Positions 53,185-61,378 of a stretch of DNA of 64,000 nt are shown in pieces. The DNA comes from Bradyrhizobium diazoefficiens. GTDB lineage: Bacteria; Pseudomonadota; Alphaproteobacteria; Rhizobiales; Xanthobacteraceae. Position numbers and translations under genes: made by a program. Location of the stretch: the NCBI RefSeq assembly GCF_016616885.1, contig NZ_CP067102.1, forward strand, positions 3,314,501-3,378,500, in the 5' to 3' direction. Below the pieces are notes generated by a model. It made no database searches and was not told the origin of the DNA. It saw nothing but the letters and a program-made list of their open reading frames with translations. The first letter of the stretch is position 1. Each line of letters begins with the position of its first letter.

Positions 53185-54495
53185 ATGATGGTCAGCTTTG
53201 CGAATTGGAAGAGCCGTGGGCGCGCCGTTCTCTCGGAGGAGTTCGAGCGGGAGCTGACGCGCGAGGTGCTGCGCACCGAGCTGTTGCGGGTGAAGGCGCT
53301 GATCACCACGGGCTGCGTCATGATGGTCTTGCTCACGGCAACCTTCGTGATCGATCCCGCCATCGCGAACCGGATCTGGCGCGGGACGGAGGGCATGGTC
53401 CGCGAATACGCTCTCTTGACGGGCTTCCTGCTCTTCGAGGTCTGGGTCCACAGCCAGATCAAGCGCAACCTCAAGCTTGATCGCGACCTGCCGGTGATCA
53501 GGCGCTATATCGGCGCCTTCATCGAGACGTCGCTGCCGACGCTCATCCTGATCCTACAGATCCGCAGCATGGGCGCGAGCCAGGCGCTCGGCTTTGTGTT
53601 GCCCCTGGTCTATTTCATTTTCGTCATTCTTTCGACGCTGCGGCTCGATTTCTGGCTGTCCACCTTCACGGGATTTGTCGCCGCAGCCGAACTCCTGGCT
53701 GTCGCGCTGTACTACAATTCGGCCGGCGACGACGGCGAGCCGCTGATCTATTTTCACACCGTGCGCAGTCTGGTGATCCTGGTCTGCGGCGTGCTGGCGG
53801 GCTCCGTCGGCGCGCAGTTGCGGCGGCAATTTGCCGCGAGCATCGCGGCGGCCACGGCGCGCGACCGGGTGACCAATCTGTTCGGCCAGCACGTCTCGCC
53901 GCAGGTGGTCGAGCGACTGATGGCGGAGGGGACGAGCGCGGCGGGCGATCTTCGCCGCGTCGCCGTGATGTTCGTCGATTTCCGCGGCTTTACCGCAGGC
54001 GCACAGTCGCGCACGCCACAGGAGGTCGTCGACCGGCTCGACGGCGCCTTCGCGGTGCTGGTCGATATTCTCGACCGCCACGGCGGCATCGTGAACAAGT
54101 TTCTCGGTGACGGCTTTCTCGCTTTGTTCGGCGCGCCGCTGGAAGCCTCCGACGCCGCGCACCGATCGGTCGCCGCCGGCCGCGAAATGCTGACCGCGAT
54201 GGACCGCATCAACGCGCAGACGAGCTGGCCGCTCAGGATCGGTATCGGCATCCATTTCGGCGAGGTCGTCGCCGGCAATATCGGCTCCCCCCGGCGCAAG
54301 GAATACACCGTGATCGGCGACACCGTGAACTTCGCCTCGCGGCTGGAGGCGCTCAACAAGGAGTTCGGCTCGCAGCTCCTGATCTCCGCGTCCGTGCGGG
54401 AGGCGCTGGGCGAGGACGGCGAGGATGCGGTCGCGCTCGGCGAGGTCACGGTGCGCGGCTACGAACAGAAGGTCGCCGTGTTTCAATTGGGGTGA
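53185..54495 (+). CDS. Membrane adenylate/guanylate cyclase, class III
   Basis: 436 residues. About six hydrophobic helices up to residue 225 precede a class III cyclase domain: VAVMFVDFRGFTAGAQ (metal Asp), NKFLGDGFLALFG (second metal Asp), GIGIHFGEVVAGNIGSPRRK and YTVIGDTVNFASRLE with the Asp that reads the purine. The Lys before EYTVIGDTVN agrees with ATP as substrate, so cAMP is the likely product. Start: two adjacent ATGs at 53185 and 53188 follow GGGGGA. Confidence 0.9.
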   Translation: MMVSFANWKSRGRAVLSEEFERELTREVLRTELLRVKALITTGCVMMVLLTATFVIDPAIANRIWRGTEGMVREYALLTGFLLFEVWVHSQIKRNLKLDRDLPVIRRYIGAFIETSLPTLILILQIRSMGASQALGFVLPLVYFIFVILSTLRLDFWLSTFTGFVAAAELLAVALYYNSAGDDGEPLIYFHTVRSLVILVCGVLAGSVGAQLRRQFAASIAAATARDRVTNLFGQHVSPQVVERLMAEGTSAAGDLRRVAVMFVDFRGFTAGAQSRTPQEVVDRLDGAFAVLVDILDRHGGIVNKFLGDGFLALFGAPLEASDAAHRSVAAGREMLTAMDRINAQTSWPLRIGIGIHFGEVVAGNIGSPRRKEYTVIGDTVNFASRLEALNKEFGSQLLISASVREALGEDGEDAVALGEVTVRGYEQKVAVFQLG

Positions 54496-54610
54496 GGGAG
54501 CCGCTCGCGCTTCTTTGAAGACGCGCGCTGAAATATCTTTCTCTGCCTTCCGCTCTTGCACTCAGGACGTCGGAATTCTTCGTCGTCCATTTGCCACGCG
54601 GAGAAAATCC

Positions 54611-54811
54611 ATGACCCGATTGACCTTCGTCTCAGCCGCCCTGATCGCGGCGGCCGTCTATCAAACCGAGTCCGCGGCCGCACGCGGCGTTGCCCCTGCG
54701 CGGCGCGCCGCTGTTCAGACAACGGCGGATTGCGTCAGGGCTCCGGCCGTGGGTGCGTATGCCACTGCGCCCTACAAGGAGCCGCCTTGCATGCCGAAGA
54801 CGACCAACTGA
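54611..54811 (+). CDS. Small secreted hypothetical protein
   Basis: 66 residues. A signal-like N-terminus (MTRLTFVSAALIAAAVYQ, then ESAAARG) precedes a short mature part with two Cys (DCVRAPAVG ... EPPCMPKTTN). GGAGA precedes the ATG at 54611. No family recognised. Confidence 0.6.
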   Translation: MTRLTFVSAALIAAAVYQTESAAARGVAPARRAAVQTTADCVRAPAVGAYATAPYKEPPCMPKTTN

Positions 54812-54855
54812 CGATCGAGTCAGACGCGGTCGGGTTGGCCAAGGCAGTCAGCGCG

Positions 54856-54876
54856 ACCGCGCTCCGAAAGCGCGGT
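54856..54876. terminator. Hairpin after the small secreted gene
   Basis: ACCGCGCT and AGCGCGGT arms around a five-base loop. There is no T-run, so termination is only possible. Confidence 0.3.
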
Positions 54877-54908
54877 ATTCCAGTAGTGCTTGACTCTGTT
54901 TTCATCTA

Positions 54909-54922
54909 GTCATCTATATGAC
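54909..54922. promoter_or_regulatory. Possible GntR operator
   Basis: GTCAT-CTAT-ATGAC is a palindrome with perfect five-base arms ending three bases before the GntR start codon. A second half-site (CATATG) overlaps the start itself. Confidence 0.5.
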
Positions 54923-54925
54923 CAT

Positions 54926-55657
54926 ATGAATTCAGCCCCGCGCGATGACCGCCTGCCACGCTACCAGCGCCTGCGCGACGACCTCGCCGCGCGCATCAAC
55001 CGCAATGAATGGCGGCCGGGCGAGCCGATTCCGTCGGAGGCCGAGCTTGGCGCCCATTATGGTGTCGCCATCGGCACCGTGCGCAAGGCAATCGACCAGC
55101 TCGTCGCGGACGCCGTGCTGGAGCGGCAGCAGGGCCGCGGCACCTTCGTGCGGCGTGCACGCTTCAACTCCTCGCTGTTCCGCTTCTTCCGCTTCCAGTC
55201 CGAAAGCGGCGAGCGGCGCGTGCCGAAGAGCCGCATCATCCGGCGCAAGAGCGTGCCGGCGACATCCGCCGTGGCGTCGGCGTTGCGTATTCCCATTGGC
55301 GAGCCCGTGATCAGCCTGTCGCGCCTGCGGCTGATCGACGACGTGCCGCTGCTCGCCGAAGAGATCTGGCTCCAGCAATCGCGTTTCGCCGAGATCCTCG
55401 AGATCGACACGGCCGAGTTCGGCGACTTGCTCTATCCGCTCTACGAGGAGCGCTGCGGCGCGGTCGTGGTCTTCGCCGAGGAAATCCTGACGGTTGAGAT
55501 GGCGAACGAGATGCAAGCGCGCCTGTTGCGGCTCGAAGCTCACGCACCGCTGATCGTGATCGAGCGCCTCGCGCTCGATCTGGAGCGGCGGCCGATCGAA
55601 TGGCGCCGCTCGCGCGGGCCGGCGGATCGCTTCCGCTACCACGCCGAGATCCGGTGA
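54926..55657 (+). CDS. GntR-family regulator, HutC/UTRA type
   Basis: 243 residues. Winged helix at about 12-75: RYQRLRDDLAARINRNEW, then SEAELGAHYGVAIGTVRKAI and LERQQGRGTFVRR. The C-terminal UTRA ligand domain shows SLSRLRLIDDVPLLAEEIWL. The ATG at 54926 is used, next to the palindrome. It heads the MFS/amidohydrolase set at 55707-57866 and should control it, de-repressed by the substrate or a product. Confidence 0.9.
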   Translation: MNSAPRDDRLPRYQRLRDDLAARINRNEWRPGEPIPSEAELGAHYGVAIGTVRKAIDQLVADAVLERQQGRGTFVRRARFNSSLFRFFRFQSESGERRVPKSRIIRRKSVPATSAVASALRIPIGEPVISLSRLRLIDDVPLLAEEIWLQQSRFAEILEIDTAEFGDLLYPLYEERCGAVVVFAEEILTVEMANEMQARLLRLEAHAPLIVIERLALDLERRPIEWRRSRGPADRFRYHAEIR

Positions 55658-55706
55658 CGGCGACTTTCAACGACATCAAGCAATAAACGAGTACAGGGTA
55701 GGAAAC

Positions 55707-56951
55707 ATGTCGAACTGGTACAGTGAAAGCTCGCCGCTGGAGCGGCGCACGTTTTGGGCAAGCTTTGGCGGCTGGGCGCTGGATGCGCTCGATGTGCAGA
55801 TGTTCGGCCTTGCCATCCCCGCGCTGATCGCGGCCTTCGGCATCAGCAAGGCCGATGCCGGCCTGCTCGGTTCGGTCACGCTGTTCTTCGGCGCGTTCGG
55901 CGGCTGGCTCGGGGGCGCGCTCGGCGACCGTTTTGGTCGCGTCAGTGCGCTCCAGATCACGGTCGCGACCTTCGCGCTTGCGACGTTCGCTTCAGCATTT
56001 GCGATGAGCTACACCCAGCTCGTGGTGCTCAAGGCAATCCAGGGTCTCGGCTTCGGCGCCGAATGGGCCTGCGGCGCGGTGCTGATGGCCGAGATCATCC
56101 GTTCCGAGCATCGCGGCAAGGCGCTCGGCTCCGTGCAGAGCGCCTGGGCGATCGGCTGGGGCGCGGCCGTGCTGTTGTCCGCACTGGTTTTCACCTACGC
56201 GCCGGCAGACATCGCCTGGCGCATCCTGTTTGCGATCGGCTTGTTGCCGGCGCTCCTCATCATCTTCATCCGTCGTGGGCTGAAGGAGCCGCCGCGCGCC
56301 GTTGCAAGGGACGCTGAAACGCCGTTCCTCGCCACGCTCTCCGGCATTTTCCAGCACGACGTGCTGCGCTCAACCCTGGTCGGCGGCCTGTTCGGCATCG
56401 GCGCCCATGGTGGCTATGCCGCGCTGACGACATTCCTGCCGACTTACCTGCGCGAGGTGCGCCACCTGTCGGTGCTCGGCTCCAGCGGCTATCTCGCCGT
56501 CATCATCGCCGCATTCTTCTGCGGCTGTGTCGCGAGCGGGATCATCAGCGACCGCATCGGCCGCAGGGCCAATGTCGCGTTCTTCGCCAGCGCCTGCATT
56601 GCCACCGTGCTGGTCTACATTTTCGCGCCACTGACCAACGGAGAGATGCTGGTGCTCGGCTTTCCGCTCGGCTTCTTCTCGGCCGGTATTCCCGCCAGCA
56701 TGGCCGCGCTGTTCAGCGAGCTTTATCCGGCCGGCGTGCGCGGTACCGGTGTCGGCTTCTGCTACAATTTCGGCCGCATCGTCTCCGCCGCATTCCCGTT
56801 CCTGGTCGGCTTCCTCAGCGATCACATCGGGCTTGGGCCGGCGATCGGTATCGATGCTGCCTTTGCTTATGCATTGGTCCTGATCGCGGTGGTGCTGCTA
56901 CCCGAAACCCGCGGCAAGGTCTTCGAGCAGACCGCGGCCGCGCGCGTCTGA
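55707..56951 (+). CDS. Major facilitator transporter, aromatic acid:proton symporter-like
   Basis: 414 residues, twelve helices. MFS motifs: the loop after helix 2 GGALGDRFGRVSAL, the motif in the fourth helix region IQGLGFGAEWACGAVL, and the second-half copy IISDRIGRRANVAF. WALDALDVQMF in helix 1 carries the DxxD-type acidic pair of the AAHS/benzoate-type symporters. It should import an organic acid for the downstream amidohydrolase. 49 bases follow the GntR gene. Confidence 0.88.
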   Translation: MSNWYSESSPLERRTFWASFGGWALDALDVQMFGLAIPALIAAFGISKADAGLLGSVTLFFGAFGGWLGGALGDRFGRVSALQITVATFALATFASAFAMSYTQLVVLKAIQGLGFGAEWACGAVLMAEIIRSEHRGKALGSVQSAWAIGWGAAVLLSALVFTYAPADIAWRILFAIGLLPALLIIFIRRGLKEPPRAVARDAETPFLATLSGIFQHDVLRSTLVGGLFGIGAHGGYAALTTFLPTYLREVRHLSVLGSSGYLAVIIAAFFCGCVASGIISDRIGRRANVAFFASACIATVLVYIFAPLTNGEMLVLGFPLGFFSAGIPASMAALFSELYPAGVRGTGVGFCYNFGRIVSAAFPFLVGFLSDHIGLGPAIGIDAAFAYALVLIAVVLLPETRGKVFEQTAAARV

Positions 56952-56972
56952 CGGGAATGGGGAGGAACAACC

Positions 56973-57866
56973 ATGACATTTGCCCAGAGCGGTCTGACGC
57001 GCCGTCAATTCAGCGTGGGCCTGGTGTCCCTCGCGACGGCAACCGCAACCAGAGCCATGAGTGAGACGGCCTTGCCTGCTATCGACACCCACGCCCATGT
57101 CTTCCGTCGCGGATTGAAACTCGCGCCCGGCCGGCGCTACGCGCCGGATTACGATGCGCCACTGTCGCTCTATCTCGAGCAGCTCGACTACAACGGCATC
57201 ACCAACGGCGTGCTGGTGCAGCCGAGCTTCCTCGGCACCGACAATTCCTATCTGGTCGAGTGTCTGAAGCAGACCAGCGCTCGCCTGCGCGGCATCGCCG
57301 TCGTCGATCCCAATGTCTCCACAGAGGAGCTGCGCGAACTCGATCGCGCTGGCGTGATCGGCATTCGCCTCAATCTCGTTGGCCGGCTCTTGCCCGATCT
57401 CGCGGCGAGCGAATGGAGGGGATTGCTTGCGAACGTGAAGGCGATGGGCTGGCAGGTCGAGATCCAGCGCAACGCCTCCGATCTCGCTGCGCTCGCGCCG
57501 CAGCTGCTCGATCACGGCGTCACCGTCGTGCTCGATCATTACGCGCTGCCGGATCCAAAGCTCGGCGTCGCCGATCCCGGCTTCCAGTCGGTCCTGAAGC
57601 TCGGCGCGACGAAGAACGTCTGGGTCAAGATCTCCGCGCCGTACCGCAACGGTCCGGCCAGCGAGAGCTTTGCGAACGAGGCTTATCCGCTGCTTCGCAA
57701 TGCCTACGGCCTCGATCGCCTGTTATGGGGCAGCGACTGGCCGCACACGCAGTTCGAGGCAACGCAGAGTTATGCGAAGAACCGCGAATTCCTCGACACG
57801 CTGATCGTCAACAAGAGTGAGCGCGCACAGGTTCTGGCATCACCGCGACAGCTTTTTCGGTTCTGA
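56973..57866 (+). CDS. Tat-exported amidohydrolase (PDC lactonase-like)
   Basis: 297 residues. The N-terminus SGLTRRQFSVGLVSLATATA is a twin-arginine signal with cleavage expected near ATRAMSE. The mature protein is an amidohydrolase barrel: metal motif IDTHAHVF, GIRLNLVGRL, VVLDHYALPDP and the terminal WGSDWPHTQFE. This resembles 2-pyrone-4,6-dicarboxylate lactonases, which are usually cytosolic. If exported, it would hydrolyse a lactone in the periplasm before uptake by the MFS protein. It starts 21 bases after the transporter. Confidence 0.85.
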   Translation: MTFAQSGLTRRQFSVGLVSLATATATRAMSETALPAIDTHAHVFRRGLKLAPGRRYAPDYDAPLSLYLEQLDYNGITNGVLVQPSFLGTDNSYLVECLKQTSARLRGIAVVDPNVSTEELRELDRAGVIGIRLNLVGRLLPDLAASEWRGLLANVKAMGWQVEIQRNASDLAALAPQLLDHGVTVVLDHYALPDPKLGVADPGFQSVLKLGATKNVWVKISAPYRNGPASESFANEAYPLLRNAYGLDRLLWGSDWPHTQFEATQSYAKNREFLDTLIVNKSERAQVLASPRQLFRF

Positions 57867-57986
57867 TCCGTCATTCGTGATTGCTCCGATTGCTCCGAAT
57901 TTTGGGGCATGACGGGCGATGTCACCGGCTTGTAGAGTGCTGCGCGACGCGGCCGGTCGCGGCCGCCATATGCGTGAGGATTTTAC

Positions 57987-58901
57987 ATGCAGCGCCGCTA
58001 CATCACCGTTGACGTGTTCACTGACCGTGCCTTCGGCGGCAACCAGCTCGCCGTGGTGCTGGATGCCGGCGGGCTTTCGACGCGTGAGATGCAGGCGATC
58101 GCAACCGAGTTCAACTATTCCGAGACGACCTTCGTGCTGCCGCCGCGCGACAAGGCCAACGACGCCGAGGTGCGCATCTTTACGCCTGTGCTGGAGATTG
58201 CCTTTGCCGGCCATCCCAATGTCGGCACCGCCTTCGTGCTCGCTTCGCTCGCGAAGGAGCCGAAGCCGCGCCTGTTGTTCGAGGAGAAGGCCGGGCTCGT
58301 GCCGGTCGAGATCGTGAGAGAGCAGGGCCGGGTGATCAGGACCGAGCTCACTGCGCCGCAGCCGCTGGCGCGGCTGTCGCAGCTGCCGGCTGCCGAAGCC
58401 GCGAGCTGCATCTCGCTCAGTGCAGAGGACATCAAGACCGACAACCATGCGCCGCAAATCGTCACCGTCGGAAACGCGTTTCTGGTGATGGAGCTGCATT
58501 CGCGCGAGGCGCTGAAGCGGGCCCGGCCCGATGCTACGGCCTACGGCAAGGTCCTGCCGCGCGACGGCGCCCGCTCGGTGTGGTTCTATACGCGCGACGT
58601 GCCTGCGGCCGAATCGCCCTGCCAGCGGCAGGCGCGGATGTTCATGCGCGGCGCCAGCGGCCTCACCGAGGATCCCGCCACCGGCAGCGCGACGGTCGCG
58701 GCCGCCGCGCTGTTCGCCGATCTCGATCCCACGCGCGACGGCGAGTTGAAGCTCACGGTCGGCCAGGGTTTTGACATGGGCCGGCCCAGCATCCTCCAGA
58801 CCCGCGTGCGCAAGCAGGACGGCAAGATCGTCTCCGCCCATGTCGGCGGCAGCTGCGTGCAGATGATGGAGGGGACGTTCAAACTGGCGGGGGAGGGGTA
58901 A
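57987..58901 (+). CDS. PhzF-family isomerase/epimerase
   Basis: 304 residues of the two-lobed diaminopimelate-epimerase fold. Hallmarks are YITVDVFTDRAFGGNQLAVV, the catalytic Glu in NYSETTFVL, FAGHPNVGTAFVL and GLTEDPATGSATVAAAALF. PhzF of phenazine synthesis isomerises trans-2,3-dihydro-3-hydroxyanthranilate, but most homologues have other, unknown substrates and no phenazine genes are nearby. A dispersed repeat follows just after the stop. Confidence 0.9.
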   Translation: MQRRYITVDVFTDRAFGGNQLAVVLDAGGLSTREMQAIATEFNYSETTFVLPPRDKANDAEVRIFTPVLEIAFAGHPNVGTAFVLASLAKEPKPRLLFEEKAGLVPVEIVREQGRVIRTELTAPQPLARLSQLPAAEAASCISLSAEDIKTDNHAPQIVTVGNAFLVMELHSREALKRARPDATAYGKVLPRDGARSVWFYTRDVPAAESPCQRQARMFMRGASGLTEDPATGSATVAAAALFADLDPTRDGELKLTVGQGFDMGRPSILQTRVRKQDGKIVSAHVGGSCVQMMEGTFKLAGEG

Positions 58902-58904
58902 TTC

Positions 58905-58983
58905 GTCATTCCGGGGCGCGCGTAAGCGCGAACCCGGAATCTCGAGGTTCCGGGTTCAGCCCTGTGGGCTGCCCCGGAACGAC
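58905..58983. repeat. Dispersed palindromic repeat, 'cattccggggc' family, copy 5
   Basis: GTCATTCCGGGGCGCGCG to GCCCCGGAACGAC with the inner AACCCGGAA/TTCCGGGTT palindrome around CTCGAG. It fills the gap between converging genes at 58901 and 58986. Confidence 0.9.
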
Positions 58984-58985
58984 AA

Positions 58986-59447
58986 TCAAGTTTGCCGCCC
59001 GGCCAGATTCTTCACCGCGACGCCATCGCGCTCCTCGATGATCTCCGCGATCATCTGGCGATGGCAGTGAGTGTGATCGCGCTCGTAGCAGAGCAGGCAG
59101 ACCGGGCCGGCCTTCTCCACCAGTGCCGAGAGCTCGTCCATCTCCTCTCTGGCCTGCGGCGTCTTGAGGTGTTTTGAGTAGATCTTCTCCAGCACGTCAT
59201 ACTGGCCGCTACGCGCGGCGAGGCGGCCTTCCTTCGGCGTGCCCAGCGCTGCGAGATGGACATAGGCGATGCCGCGCTCGTCGAGGCCTGCGGCAAGCTG
59301 TTTCTTGGAAAAGCCCGGCCGCCGTGACGACGTCACCGCGCGCACATCGACCACGAGCTTGACGCCGGCCTGCTCCAGTTCGTCGAGCACGGCCTTTGGC
59401 GGCGTCTGCTCGTAGCCGATGGTGAAGAGCTTCTTCGCCCTCGCCAT
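58986..59447 (-). CDS. DUF488-family protein
   Basis: 153 residues. Typical segments are LFTIGYEQTPPKAVLDELEQ, VVDVRAVTSSRRPGFSKKQL and the C-terminal VCLLCYERDHTHCHRQMIAE with a Cys-His cluster that may bind metal. Function unknown in the literature I know. It lies nine bases after the DUF72 gene and is very probably co-transcribed. Confidence 0.9.
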   Translation of the reverse strand: MARAKKLFTIGYEQTPPKAVLDELEQAGVKLVVDVRAVTSSRRPGFSKKQLAAGLDERGIAYVHLAALGTPKEGRLAARSGQYDVLEKIYSKHLKTPQAREEMDELSALVEKAGPVCLLCYERDHTHCHRQMIAEIIEERDGVAVKNLAGRQT

Positions 59448-59456
59448 GAATGATCC

Positions 59457-60293
59457 TCAGCTCACCCGCGCGATCAGTTCCATGGCGCCGTGCGGTGCGC
59501 GCACCTTGCCCTCGTGGATGACGTAAGCGAACACGTCGCGCGGCTCCTTCTTCGGCTTCGCCTTGTCGACCTTCGGAAGGTCGTCGGGTTCACCGCCCGC
59601 GGCCCAGGCCTGGAAGCGTTCGGCCCAGGCATCGAGCTGCTTCGGCGGATAGCAGGTCTTGATCTCGTCATTGCCCTTCTGCAGACGGGCATAGACAAAG
59701 TCGCCGGCAACGTCGGCGATCGCCGGATATTTTCCGTGCTCCGCGAACACCACGGGCGTCTCGAATTCGCGGATCAGCGCGATGAAGTCGGGTGCGCAGA
59801 AGCTGTCATGCCGCACCTCCACCACGTGGCGCAGCGCGCGGCCGTCGAGCTTGCGCGGCAACAGCTCCAGAAACTTGCCGAAATCGGCGCCATCGAATTT
59901 TTTGGTCGGTGCAAATTGCCAGAGCACGGGGCCGAGATGGTCGCCGAGTTCCAGCACCCCGGAATCATAGAACCGCTTGATGGAATCGCCGGCCTCGGCC
60001 AGCACGCGGCGATTGGTGGCAAAGCGCGGCCCCTTCACCGAGAACACGAAACCATCAGGCACTTCGGCTGCCCATTTGCGAAAGCTCTCCGGCTTCTGCG
60101 ACCCGTAATAGGTGCCGTTGATCTCGATCGAGGTCAGCTTCGAGGCGGCATACGATAGCTCCTTCGCCTGCGTCAGCTTCTCCGGATAGAACACGCCGCG
60201 CCACGGCTCAAAGGTCCAGCCGCCGACGCCGATGAAGATGTTGCCGGATTTTCTTGTCGCGGTTTTTGCTTTGGCCACGGGGATCTCTCGCAT
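59457..60293 (-). CDS. DUF72-family protein
   Basis: 278 residues of the TIM-barrel DUF72 family: GVGGWTFEPWRGVFYPEKLT, LTSIEINGTYYGSQKPESF, FVFSVKGPRFATNRRVLA and HVVEVRHDSF, with VYARLQKGND near the end. Function unknown. The first ATG (60291-60293) is used, but the GTG five codons later, with GAGAG at proper distance, is as likely. DUF72 and DUF488 genes are paired here. Confidence 0.88.
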   Translation of the reverse strand: MREIPVAKAKTATRKSGNIFIGVGGWTFEPWRGVFYPEKLTQAKELSYAASKLTSIEINGTYYGSQKPESFRKWAAEVPDGFVFSVKGPRFATNRRVLAEAGDSIKRFYDSGVLELGDHLGPVLWQFAPTKKFDGADFGKFLELLPRKLDGRALRHVVEVRHDSFCAPDFIALIREFETPVVFAEHGKYPAIADVAGDFVYARLQKGNDEIKTCYPPKQLDAWAERFQAWAAGGEPDDLPKVDKAKPKKEPRDVFAYVIHEGKVRAPHGAMELIARVS

Positions 60294-60398
60294 CGACGGG
60301 AAGGGGAGGGCCGTATCCTATTCAAACCAGAAGTGATTGGCCAGTTGTCGTGTCCCGTCTAAGCTGACGAACAAATCTGCGCAAAAAAGGAGAACAAG

Positions 60399-60779
60399 AT
60401 GCGGATGCTGATGCTGGGAGCGGCGCTCGCGATGATGACATCTGCTGCCATGACGTTTGCTGCCAAGGCGGATGACGATGACGCCAAGGGCGCACAGAAG
60501 CTCGCCATGCAGGGCCGCGACGACTACTGGCATTGCCTGGCGCGGGAATATTCGCGCGACGGCAATCAGGGAAAGTCGGAACAGGATTTTGGCCGGTCGG
60601 TTGCGGGGGCCTGCCCGTCGGAGCGGCAATATTACCGGGTGGCGCTGCTCGACTATCTCACCTCCCAATATCCGAACATCGAATCCGGCGCCCATCTCGC
60701 GACCGCGAACAGGGCGGTGGAGGCGGCGCAGAAGGACATCGTGACCGCCTTCGTCAAGCACCGGCCGCCGCAGAAGTAG
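60399..60779 (+). CDS. Secreted hypothetical protein
   Basis: 126 residues. Signal peptide MRMLMLGAALAMMTSAAMTF cleaved near AKADDDD. The mature part is helical with two Cys (WHCLAREYSRDGNQ and AGACPSERQYYR) that may form a disulfide. AAGGAG lies upstream. No named family. Confidence 0.7.
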   Translation: MRMLMLGAALAMMTSAAMTFAAKADDDDAKGAQKLAMQGRDDYWHCLAREYSRDGNQGKSEQDFGRSVAGACPSERQYYRVALLDYLTSQYPNIESGAHLATANRAVEAAQKDIVTAFVKHRPPQK

Positions 60780-60783
60780 GGAA

Positions 60784-60865
60784 GTGGCGAATGGCGAATG
60801 GCCAATGGCGAATAGGGCAAGAAGACCCGCCTTCCTCATTCGCTACTCGCCATTCGCTACTCGCC
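60784..60865. repeat. Inverted repeat made of 'ggcgaatggc' units
   Basis: GTGGCGAATGGCGAATGGCC at one side and CATTCGCTACTCGCCATTCG at the other are built of the same short unit on opposite strands. It could fold into a long, partly paired hairpin and may serve as a terminator for the gene before. Confidence 0.75.
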
Positions 60866-60934
60866 CCCGGGGGCCTTCCGGCCGCGCGCTCATCCGTGGT
60901 ATGACTGGCCGCATCTGGAGCAGGGGCGGGTGGC

Positions 60935-61132
60935 ATGTCGTCTGAATCGGTAGGTGGCATTTGTGGCGCGATCGTTGCGGCGATCGTGCTTGCGGTCGCC
61001 GTCGTCTTCGGGCCGATCGGGCAGTACGGAAAACCCCCGAAGCCGGCCAAGGTCGAGCCGGCCCCCTCCGCCATGGCCCCTGCGGCGCCGGCGCCGCGGG
61101 GCCCGGTGATCCGGGAAGTCCCGAACCAATAG
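60935..61132 (+). CDS. Small membrane protein with Pro-rich tail
   Basis: 65 residues. MSSESVGGICGAIVAAIVLA with one helix to VFGPIG, then a Pro/Ala-rich tail (KPPKPAKVEPAP ... GPVIREVPNQ). The helix is near the N-terminus, so the tail is probably periplasmic or cytoplasmic depending on orientation. GGGGCGGG lies before the ATG. No family recognised. Confidence 0.6.
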   Translation: MSSESVGGICGAIVAAIVLAVAVVFGPIGQYGKPPKPAKVEPAPSAMAPAAPAPRGPVIREVPNQ

Positions 61133-61378
61133 CGGCCCGAAAAAGGCAGTTTCGCCCCTTGCGAAGCCGCTGTGTCGTCCCCATTTAGCTTGTAACGGCA
61201 ACGTTGAGTAACAATCTCCGTTGCTGGAACGACCTTGGAATAGCTTGGGCTTGCGCCGGATGTACGCGCGGTCCGCCATTCCGGGGTCGTCGGTATTTTA
61301 AGGCCCCTTTTGGGTCGTTCCCCACAGAAACAATCCCTAGCTTGGCATCGCAAGACGCTGCGGATATACGCTGCCGTC

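Noticed and set aside
57987..58901. Part of a phenazine pathway
   Set aside because: Only a PhzF-family protein is present and no other phz gene is nearby; most PhzF homologues have unrelated roles.
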